DNA from: Locusta migratoria
Lineage: Eukaryota > Arthropoda > Insecta > Orthoptera > Acrididae
NCBI GenBank assembly: GCA_026315105.1
Contig: CM048744.1
Location: 663,217,676 to 663,281,675 of the forward strand
Reading direction: 5' to 3'
Length of the DNA: 64,000 bases
Position 1 is the stretch's first letter. Every line of letters begins with the position of its first letter. Below, in pieces: positions 1 through 12,389 of the stretch. The position numbers were made by a program, and so were the translations under genes. The notes under the pieces were generated by a model. It was not told the DNA's origin. It saw nothing but the letters and a program-made list of their open reading frames with translations, and ran no database searches.

Positions 1-290
1 CTTGGGATCGCTCTGCTTTCCCTAATCCAGCGAGGGGCCTAGAAAAGGTGGCCTAAACATAGCCCGACTCAACTCGGCGCAAGTGGCAAGCCGCAGTCAC
101 TTTCTCACCAAAATCTGCGGTCGAAAGAATAATAAAGGAAGTATTTGCATTAATCACTTTATGTCTGGTACATGGAACGTCCGTCCTTTACTGGATAATG
201 ACTATAATCAATGTCCAGAGTGAAAGACAGCATTTATTGCTAAACAGTTATCATCTACACATCAATTGGTATCACCAGAGAAATGTACTG
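1..290 (+). pseudogene. LINE 5' region with start of APE-type endonuclease
   Basis: From base 161 the plus strand reads SGTWNVRPLLDN and, after an in-frame stop near 221, KTAFIAKQL. This matches the beginning of the apurinic-like endonuclease domain of non-LTR retrotransposons, where a GTWNVRTL block is followed by RPERRTALIA. The family endonuclease nicks target DNA to prime reverse transcription. Here the frame is broken and the rest of the domain is absent, so it is a dead 5' fragment. The preceding 160 bases may be LINE leader but carry no recognisable coding signal. Confidence 0.55.
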
Positions 291-979
291 TATTGATCCT
301 TTTCTCAGTAGTATGCCTCAAAAAGCAGTCATACAGTATCTACGTGGCAAATTTAAAGCAATATTAAAGTAATATTAACAGTAACAGTTAAAATGTTTTC
401 ACGGTTTCAAGGACAGTGCTGTGCAAGGATATAGTAGAGTACAGCGGCCGTATTTCTGGATGGCACTGGTAAGAGTGCCAATACGTTATAAACCAAACCA
501 CATAACTGCAGAACTGGATCACCCTTAAATGGTGTAACTTTTTTTTTCATTCCACCCCATATGGGGATGGCGGGCCCATTTTCGAACATTTTGTTCGTTT
601 TAAGCCAGGGAAACTAACTACTATTTAGTGCTGTTGTGACTCATTTTATTTTATTTCATTTCATAAGAGATTTGGGCTTTGCTTTTTCTTATATTCTTTT
701 ATTGATTCCCATGGAAAGTTACCCGCAATTTTCATCTGCTGAGGAAAACCCCCCTGAAAAAACTTCAGCGCGGGTATAATTATGATTGTCATATATTAGT
801 TATCCATCTGATTGCTCTTCCTGAGGTAGCAGATGATTATATAGATCTTGTTCTCCTAAGATTAATTGTAGGTTATATTTACCTTTCTATAGTTTGCGGT
901 ATGGCACTAGGCGGGTACGGATATTTGTACGTTGGATAGCTGACGGTGATTAGGCTTCGTTGTCACAACTCAGTTGTCT
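291..979. other. no recognised feature
   Basis: I see no gene or repeat boundary here. A short minus-strand reading frame around 407-589 has no recognisable motif and contains a T-run translated as lysines. The sequence is unassigned intergenic or old repeat DNA. Confidence 0.5.
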
Positions 980-2335
980 TAATACTTACTGAGAGTCTAG
1001 CGACTCCATATTTTGCTATCAATCACCCTTTGTTGTAATGGCTGGATACTTACTATTTGATATAGTTCTTCCCTGCTGGTTCTGGGGCTAACTCTGGCGG
1101 TAATTCGTAGTATTCTTCTTTCAGTACTTAGTATTTTGTGAGAATGTGCTCTTGATGTTAACCATATAGGTGCTGCATATTCGAGATTCGGTCTGATATA
1201 GCAACAGTAAGTATAGCTGAGGCCTGGGGATGATGCACTACTGAATTTGTCCTTTATCATTTTTAATAGCCGAAGTGTCTTTCGGGCTTTATTTACCAAA
1301 TCTGAAATTGTGAATTTATAAGTTAAAGTGGTATCAAAGGTAATACCCAGATATTTGACTTTATTCTGAGTCTGAGTTCCTTTTCCGCATAGTTGCACTT
1401 GGATCTTGTCTGTATTCTGTGGCTTATATTGAGTTAGGATTTGTATGGTGGAAGGCTATCAGTTGACTTTTGTCTGGGTTAGGGCGTATGCGCCAGAGCA
1501 AGCCACGGTTCTAACATTTCGATATATTCTGTCGCATGTCGGTGAAGTGTTTTAGACGTAGATGCATGGTAGCAATATGCAGTGTCATCTGCACACAATA
1601 CAATATCTTCATTCCATCTCACGGGTAATGGTACATCAGCTGTATATAGAGAATAAAGTAAAGGCGAGAGAATTGCGCCTTGTGGTACACCAGCAACCGG
1701 GAAGAAAGGTGTTGAAAAAATTCCATTTATGTGTATCCTTGTCGGTCTGTTGTCGAGACAGTTTTGTAACAGCTTCACTGGTTGATTTGGAAAACCCATT
1801 TTAATTAATTTGTAATAAAGTCCTCGATGCCAGACTTTATATCAAATGCACGTTCTATATCTAATAAGAGTGCCATAGCGCAATCTCCTAGATTTAAGGC
1901 TTCAGTAACACTTGTGCCCAATTTTAATATTGGAACTAAGAAAAGCCCTTGCGAAATCCTGCCAGTATTGGCGGTATGAAATTTTTATTATCAATGAAAT
2001 GCTGGATTCTTGTTCTTAGGATTGTATCAAAGGTCTTCTCAATAACTGATAGTAATATAATGGAACGATAAGACTTTGGGTCATTTGATGGTTTCCTTCT
2101 GTTTGATGGTTTGACTGCTGATGTTATAATGACCTTAAACGTCATTATAAATTCAGCACTCAAGATGTTACCAGTTATTTCGGGGCTACATGTAAAGTTT
2201 TCCTTGATATTCCAACCATCCCTGCCGCATTATTTTTCTCGCTTTTAAGAGCTGTAATTGATTCCTGCTCACAGATCACCCATAAGACTTACGATTTGCA
2301 TTTAGAACTACACACATCTGAAGTTGTACTTCTAT
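980..2335 (-). pseudogene. LINE reverse transcriptase remnant (Jockey-superfamily type)
   Basis: Minus-strand pieces in three frames give an ordered reverse transcriptase. Block 1-2 lies near 2163-1936 (DPKSYRSIILLSVIEKTFD), the block with the first catalytic Asp near 1830-1850 (LLLDIERAFD), the primer-grip block at 1799-1479 (GVPQGAILSPLLYSLY), the catalytic pair as CADDTAYC instead of the usual YADD, and the thumb region at 1398-997 (VKYLGITFD). Stops and frameshifts separate the pieces, so no functional protein is made. In living elements this enzyme copies LINE RNA at the nicked chromosome. A second copy of the N-terminal part of this family lies at 12390-12580 on the opposite strand. Confidence 0.85.
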
Positions 2336-3250
2336 ACAATATATACAAAAGTGAATAACTTACGACTGCGAGAGACCACACTTAATATCGAACATAACAG
2401 AAGGCACTTCGATAAGTTAAAATTTTAAAACGTTTTTGCCGAGACGAATTCCTTCTACACACTACCTCATAAGCCTGTGCCTCTATCCAGTACGCTTCGC
2501 TGACTTTCGTGAAGTACGATATGCAATTATTTTCCGATAGATTTAATCGACATGCGAACTGGCATATAATTATTTAAAAGCTACTTACTTAATTAAAAAC
2601 TATTTAAATCTAGAATCGGATTTACAAATAAAGTTTTTACCGCCAACACACAAAAAGAAAGAAGTGCTTAAGGCGAACTCAGTAAACAAAGAATAACACC
2701 TCCGGCTGCTGGAACAATGCCTACAGTGGAGAAATTGAAATTGGGTTGACGGCAGTTTGATAAAAGAGAGATGTGCATTATGCTCTCAGCGGGGCACGGG
2801 GGCCGCTATTATACATCACACGTCACTGCTCAACCTCCTGTGACGCGGACAGCGCCAGTATTAGTTTGTGATGTATAAAGCGCGATAAAGAGCAACAAAA
2901 ATGCGATTCTAATGAATCATCAGTATACCGTTGCACTGTACGACGTATTTTCAAATTCAAATGTTTGTAAATCTATCGGACCAAACTGCGTGGTCATCAG
3001 TCCGTAGCTTACAAACTACTTAAACCTAGGTAAACTAACCTACGGACAAACACACACACCCATGCCCCAGGGAGGACTCGAACCTCCACGGCGAGCAACC
3101 GCGCGCTCCGCAGCGAGGACATAATTATTTTACGGCCACGAAAACTACATAGGAAAACAACAAAATATGAAAATTCTTAACCACCAGTATGACGTTTCCG
3201 GTCATTTTATGACGACAAATAGTACTTCCTAGAGAGATTCTCGTGGGCGC
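2336..3250 (+). repeat. left arm of a large inverted repeat
   Basis: Reads as the diverged reverse complement of 5556-6345. Shared blocks include a segment near 2770-2940 (bases matching 5880-6045), the CCAGTATGACGTTTCC block near 3184 (inverse at about 5615-5640), and the CGAACATAACAGAAGGCACTTCGA block near 2390, given here as 2387-2412. A SINE sits inside each arm at the equivalent place. The arms differ by small indels, for example an extra poly-T stretch near 6210-6240. Confidence 0.8.
2952..3118 (-). mobile_element. tRNA-derived SINE, family B (5' truncated)
   Basis: Tail first on this strand: AAATGTTTGTAAATCTATCG, then the GGTCATCAGTCCGTAG block, then the B-box-like GGACTCGAACCTCC near 3075. 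The tRNA-like head is cut at about 3118, where complete copies (59581-59781) continue through an A-box. The 3' part is shared with families A and C. Confidence 0.85.
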
Positions 3251-5555
3251 ATGTGTTCGTGTGATGTAAGTTATTTTTAAAAAAAAAAATGCACAAAATA
3301 TGAAGTTCAGCTGAAAATAGTGAAGTTCTGCTTTTAATGTAGAGTGCGTTCTCGCCCTGATAGGGTAAGGTCGCCCAAATCGGGTCAAAATTTATTAAAA
3401 TCGAAATAAAAGACAAATTTACACACGACCAAATTGTCATTGTATATCCATAAAAACCATGTTCTTTTGTTTACAAATTGCAATGTGTAACACTTCTTAA
3501 ATATTGTTCATAGTTTCACAAATAAATCTGAAAGCTGGGCTGCATGAACCTAAACGCCTTTTTCAAGTAAGGGGAATCGGGTCAGTACGAAAATGTATGC
3601 ATCACTTTAAAATAGCAACACATTTTCCACAAATCTCTTCGTCCCTACTGCACCAACATAATTCTCATGGTACCATTCCCTGCCATTTCCTTTTCGAAAG
3701 GAGCCAGCATTTTCCTGGTTGTGATTAAGGGACATCACGGACAACTTAAATCAGGGTTTGAGCCTGAGGTAATTTACGGAAATCGCGTAAAACTTAATTC
3801 AGGATTTGAACTGCCGTCGTCCTTTTGTGCGTACAATTTAACAGATAATTGAGTCTGTGCTTGCGCTCTGGTTGAAAGGTTGTCCTGAGAGAAAATTAAT
3901 TATCCACACGAAACGAACATTCCGTTGCCGACATTAGCAGGCTGCGCCGCCGCCTTGGAATAAATTCAATCATTGCCTCAAGACTGTAAGGATGACGAAA
4001 TTATATCAGTGTGTCCATATCTCCAACGTTCATGTTATCCAATATCACCAATGATTCGTTGCATTATGGGAGCCTTTTGTTCGGCGCTCAGGGGGTCCAT
4101 ATGTTTATCGTACAGCGATTCGTTGGACAGCAGGATCGTACTCCTAGTGCCCTACATAGTAAGCGACTCCGCTGCACTCCGCTTGATAATAGTATATAAC
4201 AGCGAACACTGCATAGACCACTTTCAAGAGAGATCACAACGCATATCTATAAGTAAAATGCAATGTTCCGAGTGAGTGACATAGTGACAGATTAAATGAA
4301 TGACTCATCATCGCCCAGCCAAAACCACTGATGATCAAAACATGAACTTTTCAGAGGGTGTTCATCTTACACTGTCCGCGACGTTTAAGAAGCGATTTTT
4401 CGATATTCCATGTCTAAGGGGGTGAAATAGGGGATGAAAAGATTTCTGAACAATGCTGCTATTTAGTTCGTTTTGCAGCCTGAACTACAAAAATTGGTAT
4501 TTGGTGTCTTGGTTACAATTAAAAAAGTACGTGTATATATCCCCTCCCCTCTTCGTCATTGCCTACCCTTCCTGTATCTCGTCTTAGAACGATGTTTAGT
4601 CTTATGTTCAAAATCCTATATCTCCGAAAGTTCTTGACCGAATGCTTTGAAACATTGAAATAACGTACTGCTGGATTACGCGGATGTTTTTACATACCTA
4701 TCATTATACATCACATACGAAAGTATATAAATTTGAGAATGTGGAAATGTTGAGGCCAAAAATCGCAAAAGTGCCATATATATAGGTTGTGAGTAATATA
4801 TTAAACAAATAGGTGTGTAAGAACCTTCCTGTGTTTCAGTGCAACGTTGCGACAAATTTGGAGCTCAATCGCTGAAGAACTTTCTGAGATTTTCAAACAC
4901 ACACAAACCAACACAACATTTTTACATATAGAGATGTCTAAATGCGAAAGTGATTTTAAATGTGAAAAGTTGGCTTCAGTGGAGTGTGCACGCTGTTAAT
5001 TTCCTCTGTATTTTAACCACTTCATCTAAATTCCGTATCTGAACTTTGAGGACAAATATAAACACTATCAGGTTTGTACGATATGTTTTGCGCTATCGTA
5101 ATTACTGCAAGCAGAAAGGCTTTGGTACTTTCGCTTGAAAATGTAACGATACAAAGACGTTATTGAATGAAGTGTCCCTCGCAATTCTATTCTCGTCGCG
5201 TAACATGAAGGAGACCGTCGAACTTCATGCCCCCCACCGACGTGCAGTTCCGATACGCCTCCGCGCTGTGACACACTGTGCAGATTTGTCTGATTTGATC
5301 CATTATACCGAAACAGTGGCTGGTCAATAGGAACTGTGCCCCTCCTTTCTACACAAATACTGGCTCCATTCACCACCGGGACTCGAACCGGCGACCCGCC
5401 AGGGCGTGAAGCCGCTCTCTCCCGGGTCGCGCGTCTGTACAAGAATTGTCACGTCAGTTAACTGTACCACGTCGAGGAGACATTGCTGTATTTAAAACAC
5501 GAAAAAGTTGACCGATTTTTCGGCTATCTTCCACAGGCAGTTTAACGTAGGGTAA
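3251..5555. other. spacer of the inverted repeat, unassigned
   Basis: About 2.3 kb between the two arms. The motif GGTAAGGTCG followed by AATCGG appears near 3365 and again in the same orientation near 5555. A related AATCGGGTCA string recurs near 3577 and at 13050. Plus-strand frames at 3504-4275 have no recognisable motif. The stretch 4400-4930 is AT-rich and unassigned. Confidence 0.5.
5360..5455 (-). repeat. tRNA-like repeat head
   Basis: On the minus strand a B-box-like GGTTCGAGTCCCGG (about 5375-5390) follows a GTGGTACAGTTAACTGACGT A-box-like region (about 5435-5466). The D and T arms are only partly preserved, so this is a tRNA-derived SINE fragment and not a working tRNA gene. Confidence 0.45.
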
Positions 5556-6345
5556 GGTCGGCCGAATCGGCACACGAGAATCTCTCTAGAAAGTACTATT
5601 TGTCGTCATAAAATGACAGGAAACGTCATACTGGTGGTTAAGAATTTTCATATTTTGTTGTTTTTCCTATGTAGTTTTCGTGGTCGTAAAATATGTCGTC
5701 GCTGCGGAGCGCGCGGTTGCTCGCCGTGGAGGTTCGACTCCTCCCTGGGACATGCGTGTGTGTCTTGTCCTTAGGTTAGTTTACCTAGGTTTAAGTAGTT
5801 TATAAGCTACGGACTGATGACCGCGCAGTTTGGTCCGTTAGATTTACAAACATTTGAATTTGAAAATATGTCGTACAGTGCAACGGTATACTGATGATTC
5901 ATTAGAATCGCATTTTTGTTGCTCTTTATCGCGCCTTATACATCACAAACTAATACTGGCGCTGTCCGCGTCACAGGAGGTTGAGCAGTGGCGTGCGATG
6001 TCGTATAATAGCGGCTCACGTGCCCCGCTGAGAGCATAACGCACATCTCTCTGTTATCAAACTGCCGTCAACCTAATTTCAACCTAATTTCAATGTCGAT
6101 CAAATCTATCGGAAAATAATTGCATATCGTACTTCACGAAAGTCAGCGAAGAGTACTGGATAGAGGCACAGGCTTATGAGGTAGTGTGTAGAAGGTTTTC
6201 GTCTCGGCACATATAAAAAAATATTCATTTTTTTAAAAAGGTTTTAAAATTTTAACTTGATCGAAGTGCCTTCTGTTATGTTCGATATTAAGTGCGCTCT
6301 CTCTCAGTCGAAAGTTATTCACTTTTGTATATATTGTATAGAAAT
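5556..6345 (-). repeat. right arm of the large inverted repeat
   Basis: Reverse-complement partner of 2336-3250. It ends at ATTGTATAG near 6342, which matches ATACAATATATAC near 2337 on the other arm. Beyond both ends lies sequence also found near LINE copies, so the inversion boundary falls inside older repeats. Confidence 0.8.
5697..5872 (+). mobile_element. tRNA-derived SINE, family B (5' truncated)
   Basis: Counterpart of the SINE at 2952-3118, in the opposite orientation and at the same place in the other inverted-repeat arm. Shows GGTTCGACTCCTCC, the CGGACTGATGACC tail block and GATTTACAAACATTTGAA at its 3' end. The same truncation point in both arms argues that the SINE was present before the inversion/duplication. 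Confidence 0.85.
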
Positions 6346-6560
6346 ACAAGCCCCTCCCACTTATTCCCAATTGGGATCCCCCTTTGCCCAACTATCAGCT
6401 TGTCTGAAAATTGGCTGAATAGAACCGCGACTCTTTATGGGCCGGATCTCAAACAGCCCGCTCCACTCCTCGGAGTGGAGAATGAAAAGAGAAGGTTTTT
6501 TTTTTTTTTTTTTTTTTTAACTTTCGACGTCACAGGATACCGTGTCCACGGGTGCGGTTC
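6343..6560 (+). repeat. GCCCCTCCCA / poly-T repeat, copy 1
   Basis: Starts with GCCCCTCCCA (6350), runs through a GGCCGGATCTCAAACAGCCC block and a CTCCGAG-type hairpin near 6470, then 23 T residues at 6496-6518 and AACTTTCGACGTC. Nearly identical to 12153-12360, including the poly-T position. The minus-strand LINE at 2335 lacks this segment at the homologous place, so it looks inserted. Function unknown. Confidence 0.7.
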
Positions 6561-6683
6561 CTGTAGGGTAGAGCTGGGCAAAACGGTTATTCTCCGATAT
6601 CAGTTATAATGGGTATCGTTATTCTTTTCTATCAGTTAATTTTAACGGTTACAAATAACTACACGGTATTTTTCCACTAACTT

Positions 6684-6797
6684 ACAGATGGACTTGATAC
6701 AGCTTACTCATACTGCTACTAGGTAGCGCTACTGAGCACTCCCAGATGGCGTTGCTACAGCTTACTCATACTGCTACTAGGTAGCGCTACTGAGCAG
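6684..6797 (+). repeat. subterminal tandem repeat of the hAT element
   Basis: Two direct copies of a unit of about 57 bases that contains ACAGCTTACTCATACTGC and GGTAGCGCTACTGAGCA, followed by diverging GTTATCG motifs to about 7000. Subterminal repeats in hAT elements are commonly transposase-binding sites. Binding here is inferred. Confidence 0.75.
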
Positions 6798-7068
6798 TTA
6801 TCGGGCAGTTATCGTTATGAGTATTCCGTGAATTCTACTAGGTAGCGATACTCTACAGTTATCGTTATCGTTATTAGTACTGAGTAGTCAGTACTCAGTA
6901 GCCACTACTGACTACTGAGAACGGACAGTTATTGATATTACGTAGAAATACCAGTACCCGACAGTTATGGTTATTTCTACTCAGTACTAATAATGATCTA
7001 TCAGTATATAGTATATCTGGTGTGATTCAAATTGCGATTGCTGTGTAATGGCAGAAGTTATCGTCCGA

Positions 7069-7249
7069 AGCCGGGCGCCGTGGCTCAGCGCGCCCGGTCA
7101 GAGGGCTGAACGCCCTCTGTAATAAAAAAAAAAAGCTGAGCCAAGAACAAATCGAACAAAAACGAACAAACTTGATCAACGTCCGCAACGAACAGAGCTA
7201 CAGATAGAGCAAAAAAAAAAAAAAAAAAAAAAAATAAAAAAAAAAAAAA
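7069..7249 (+). mobile_element. SINE-like insert, family K
   Basis: Head GCCGGGCGCCGTGGCTCAGC, with an A-box-like GTGGCTCAGCGC, followed by an A-run, an AACGAACA-rich body and a terminal A-run at 7211-7247. The same head occurs inverted at 39952-40034. A clear TSD is not visible. Its resemblance to the primate Alu start is only in the pol III-like bases. Confidence 0.55.
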
Positions 7250-8004
7250 TCGTGCAATAAACACACATAACTAAATGTCCTGTGTATTAATATGCTATTA
7301 CATGAAATCTGTGCCCTGGAAATGTAGCCGTAATTTTCGAAGCTACTATGAACAGTGTATGAAGTGAAAGTGGATTATTAAATATGTGCTTAAACGTGTG
7401 TGAAGTGAATATTGCAGTTAAAATTATAAACATAACGTTGCTTCAGTAAGTGTTTTGTGGAGCGTCTTTAAGTGCAACATAAAAGTAAGCGTAATGTGAT
7501 CGTTTTGTTTATTCCTAATAAAGTTCTATATTAAATTTGAAAAACTGCTTGATTTGCGGAAAATTTTCTTTAGTTCATGACAGGATCCTGGTTTGTAAAT
7601 ATGATTATAACTACGAAGTAAATTTCTCCAATTATGCCGTAACGGGTCAATTGAAGATTGGGATACCACCCGTCGGATTTGATGAAAAAGTTAATAAAAT
7701 TTATTTGGGAATACAGCTTGCTACTAGGGTGTAACATTTTGCTTTAATAATGTGAACAGGCCGAATTTCGGCATTTCTGTATGCAGTGAAAGTGAATATA
7801 CTAGCTCCAGAATGGACCACACTGAACATGTCAATACTGCCCAGTACATGTAACTGATATCTGAAATTATCGGTATTTTAAAATATTAAATCTACTGTAA
7901 ACAAGTTATCGGTCGTAATTGACGGTGTAGACCAAATACTCAAAGCTGCAATGTAAAGTGTACCAAACATTGCTCCAGTACTATCAAAAGTAAACTGTTA
8001 CAAA

Positions 8005-9650
8005 TGTGCATTTACAAGTATAGGCCTACTACATGCGAAATCAGAAACTTAATGGTGTTGTAATAAGTGTCTTCAACACAAAATTAGACATACATATTTT
8101 CATATATTGTGAGAGAAATCCCATTTCAGAAAACTAAGGCAAGTTTTATGTGAGCTTTGGAAAATGCTTGATATCTTCAGCTATTGACAGGGTATTCAGT
8201 TAAATTTTACTTAGGGTATGGTGTGCTATGTTGGTAACAAAATGTTCACTTTGCAAGGGAAATTACTGACAGGACAAGGTTACATATAAGAGCCAGTCAA
8301 CAACAAAGCAGGAACAGTATTATTTAACTCTCAATTTGAAAATTTATTGTTATTCTATAGGCCCACGGTTGAGTTTTAAAAGAGCATTCAAAGGTCATTG
8401 CTAACATCAGCATGTTACTCTAGTGAGACCGTAAGAAAACCTTTACCATGACAGTTCTTCATTTTTGGGTGTGAGGATGACTGTTTGTTGCATACACTTA
8501 TCAATATCTTTAAAGTGCTCTCTTTCTTTATGTTCAAAAGTATTGCAGACAGAATTAGGTTCCACCTGTCAGGTGCTACATGTTTCTTGCTTTTTTCTTT
8601 GTTTTATTCAGTAAGGACTTGTGTGAACAAATAAAACCAACACAGCATGGATAGCCACTGTAAATGACAGTGTAATTTTCATAAAGAAAATCTGACCTGG
8701 CAAATTAGTGCACTTGGCAGAAAATTCCTCTGTCACCCTGTATGATGAAAATCCTTTCTGTATCAACACAATTGCTATTAATTCATAAAATACCACCAAG
8801 AACTATGTGTGGCCCAGTTATTATAGCAAAAAATATAGGTTTTCATTAAAATGCTTCTCCGTGCAATGCCAAATTTGAATGTCTCTCCTACATGTGCATT
8901 TAAATGTATAGGCCTACTATATATAAAATCAGAAACGTAATGGTGTTGTGGAAGTGTCTTCCAGTCAACACCAAAATATACATACATATTCCCGTATATT
9001 GTAAGAGAAATCTCATTTGAGAAAATTTAAGCATGTTTTATTTGAGCTTTGGAAAATGCTTCAGATCTTCAGCTATTGACAGGGTATTCAGTTAAATTTT
9101 ACTTAGGGTATGGTGTGCCATGTTGGTAACAAAATTTTCACTTTACAAGGGAAATTACTGACAGGACAAGGTTACATATAAGAGCCAGTCAACAACAAAG
9201 CAGGAACAGTAATATTTATTTAACTGTCAATATGAAAATTTATTCTGTTATTCTATATGCCTACAACGAGTTTGCAGCATACACTTTAAATGTCTTAAAA
9301 GCACTCTCTCTTATGTTCAACAGTACTGCAGACAGAATTAGGTTCCACCTGTCAGGTGCTACATATTTCTTTCTTTATTTTATTCAGTAATGACTTGTGT
9401 GAACAAATAAAACAACCAACACATGATAGATAGCCACTGTAAATGACAGTGTAAGTTTCAAAGAAAATCTCACCTGGCAGAAAATTCTTCTGTGTCACCC
9501 TGTATGATGAAATTCTTTATGTATCAGCACAATTACTATTAATTCATAAAGTACCACCAAGAACTGTGTGTGACCCAGTTATTACAACAAAGGTTTTCAT
9601 TAAAAACATTCCTCCATGAAGTGCTTAACTTGACATTTGTCTCCTAAATG
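8005..9650 (+). repeat. large tandem duplication inside the hAT element
   Basis: Unit 1 (8005-8892) and unit 2 (8893-about 9650) both start GTGCATTTA..GTATAGGCCTACTA. They share blocks such as GACAGGGTATTCAGTTAAAT (8185, 9075), GGTTCCACCTGTCAGGTGCT (8559, 9340) and AGCCACTGTAAATGACAG (8651, 9432). Unit 2 is shorter through deletions. The divergence suggests an old event. Confidence 0.85.
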
Positions 9651-9809
9651 TGAATATTCTGTTGCATAATTTTTGTGCAAACTGATGTGTTTAATGTGCT
9701 GCAGAAAGTTTTTTCAAAGTCTCATGCTAAATAATTAAATAAAAAACTACCATGTGTAACTGAAGAATACTATATGAGAAAGCTAGTCACTGTCACAATT
9801 CTCACAATA

Positions 9810-9884
9810 ATGCCTAAGAGAAAAGTCTCACCGAACCACCCAAGTAATTTGTACTCTGAAGCTGACATGAATAAGATGTATGGT
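9810..9884 (+). other. possible first exon with basic N-terminus
   Basis: An ATG at 9810 opens MPKRKVSPNHPSNLYSEAD and runs to a strong splice-donor-like GTAAGTG near 9882. PKRKV resembles a nuclear localisation signal. It could be the first exon of the element's own lost transposase or chance. No downstream exon is recognised. Confidence 0.2.
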
Positions 9885-11946
9885 AAGTGTTTTTTATTAG
9901 ACATGTCTGTGATGCAGCATTGGCACCTAATATTAATGAAGCCACTAAGGTTGAGGTACAGGGTATACTAGTACTTGCAGATGGTTCAGATTTGCTTTAA
10001 TATTTTACACCACCTGCAATATATAAACATGAGAAAAATGTTCAAAAATATAACATTCATACTCGTTAACTGTGCTGTGTATGTTTTCTCACAGAAATAT
10101 CACAGTAAGCACTTTTTGAGAAGGAGTGAGTGTTTTTTCTTTATATTTGATATATTGAATGATGTTTAACATCCCAAACATGCACTAATACAAATAATGA
10201 ACTGTGTGATCCTGTTCTATGTAAACCAGCACTGCCATTCTTTCTCATGCTTTTGTTAGACAGCAATACCACCTCAATACAGACACATGTGACTAGGCAA
10301 CAAGTGAAGACTTACTGCCTGTGAGGAATTAAGGCACTTAAAAATGTATCAATATCCAAACTGTGTTTATAATGTGGGATCATCAGTTGGGTTGAACCTT
10401 GACTCCTTTCCCAAATCAAATTGAGCATTTCAAACACACCAGTGTTACAAATAAAGGAAAAAAATATGGTTAAATACTATTAGATGGGGCACAAACTGTG
10501 TCTGGACAAGGATGGGATCAGTTCACTGGAATCATCAAATAACACAGGCATCAAATATTTATGTTTATCTTTTTATTTAATTTTAGGAGGTGCCCATCTA
10601 TCTTCTTCTTTTCATTTTTCCAATCGTTGTGGGGACAAATTCTGTAATGGCAATTTTTATAACTTGCTGCCTTGAGGTGGATGGAATACGTTGCTTGTCT
10701 TCCATACTGCATGTGACTGGTGGGATCACCTCCATCAGCAGTTTTTCTGCAGGTCTGGTTTGACCTGCAGATACATGGGTTTCATATGAACATAAGCAAA
10801 TATTAAGTTGACTATGGATATGGGATGAAAATTAAAGTGTGTCTTTCATTCTGCTACAAAAAATTTCAGTTTAGTGCACAATTGTTCTTCATGAAACTTG
10901 CAGTCTGAAATTTAGTTCATAGAAAGTTACAACAGATTCAGTTTTCTCTTGCTATACAAATGTATAATAGAGTACCTAATAATTGCAGACTTCTCATAAA
11001 TACCGAACTTTTTAAAGAGATGCTGATGTGTAACTATGGCCCTTAATTTGCAGATATTTAACAAGACATTCACTGTAGTCATCCTACGCACCTCGGAGTG
11101 TGAGTCCCATCAAAAATGTAAGATTTCCGTTTTTCTACCTTCCCCTCAATCCTTAACGAATAAATGGCAATAATTGACGTAAGTTTGTTTACAAAGTATT
11201 GGCAGCAGGGCACTTTCTTCCTCGTAATAGCATAAAATATTAATTATAACGATTAGAGCATATTCATTCTTTTATTTAGTAAATTTATTAATCCTGTCAT
11301 ACAATATTATGAACCTTTTCACTGACCAGCATTGGTTACAAAACTAAGTTTTATTTTTTTATTATTTTTGGAGGATTTATTCATAATTCTAAAAGTCGGC
11401 ACTCTACGAACGAAATATGTATCCTCTCTGGGAATATCATGACCTGCTACAGTTAATAACCAAATACCAAAGAAGTATATCGGTCTTTGCCAAATACTCA
11501 TAACGATGCTGCCAGTGAAAATTAACTGCCACTGATATTTCTACTACTCTCGTCTCTCTATACTCCCCAAAGCGTCTACCGTTATCATAGTACCTCGAAT
11601 TCGCTTTGATCACTCCATGTTATTAGATTCAAGATTCCTACGAGAACGTAGTACACACTTTCACCAACAGATGGATACTCGTTAAACAGTTATTATTCAT
11701 GATTCTTACGCGGTGAATTCCATGGAGTATAGAACTGACCAGTATATGGACAGGACATCTGGTCGATACTGTGGTCGAATCGTTTCATTAGTACCAACTT
11801 TTGTGAACAGATGGCGCTATGCAGTACGCATAGTTATTACGATAACTGCCAGTATTTGATGAGCGGTTATTACAATCACGGTTATTCATAAATAACCGGA
11901 TATTTCTATCAGTTATCGTTATTTTGGCCCAGCTCTACTGTAGGGA

Positions 11947-12304
11947 GATGATTGTCCACTGTTGGTCGAGCTGATCTCTACGAGATTACGAGAGTAACTC
12001 GGGCGTCCGATCCTTGATTGTCGTGAGTGCATTCGTGTTCTCTCGATAATCCATTTTTGTCCGGGACAAGTCCCGGAGATAATGGTCCCAATCCCCCGGC
12101 TCCGACCAAGGTTTTCGGGAGGTTTTTCTTGGTTGTAAGGCGTATGCCGGAGCTGGTAAGCCCCTCCCATTTATTCCCAATTGGCATCCCCCTTTGCCCC
12201 ACTATCAGCTTGTCTGATATTGGCTGAATAGAACCGCGAATCTTTATGGGCCGGATCTCAAACAGCCCGCTCCACTCCTCGGAGTGGAGAATGAAAAGAG
12301 ATAG

Positions 12305-12351
<47 letters not shown>

Positions 12352-12360
12352 TCCGACGTG
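11947..12360 (+). repeat. continuation of interrupted repeat, then GCCCCTCCCA / poly-T copy 2
   Basis: 11947-12152 continues the unit interrupted by the hAT element. It is followed by a second GCCCCTCCCA unit (12156) with a 40-base T-run at 12307-12346. On the minus strand 12170-11980 gives a frame containing RKTSRKPWSEPGDWDHYL. I do not recognise the protein, though the layout resembles a LINE 5' region. Confidence 0.5.
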
Positions 12361-12389
12361 TGTAGTCGTAATGCAAATCATAAGTGTTA

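Larger units (their letters stand above)
6569..11938. mobile_element. hAT-like DNA transposon, about 5.4 kb, no intact transposase
   Basis: Terminal inverted repeats TAGAGCTGGGC (6569-6579) and GCCCAGCTCTA (11928-11938) are flanked by a perfect 8-bp TSD, CTGTAGGG, at 6561-6568 and 11939-11946. An 8-bp TSD with TAGNG-type ends is diagnostic of the hAT superfamily. Subterminal DNA is rich in GTTATCG-type repeats at both ends. The interior holds a SINE-like insert (7069-7249), a large tandem duplication (8005-9650) and a possible short exon at 9810-9880. I see no hAT transposase or dimerisation domain, so it is non-autonomous. It interrupts the repeat unit that continues at 11947. Confidence 0.85.

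Noticed and set aside
7069..7130. An Alu/7SL-related SINE
   Set aside because: Only the first about 20 bases resemble Alu, through the pol III A-box-type motif. The remainder is unrelated.
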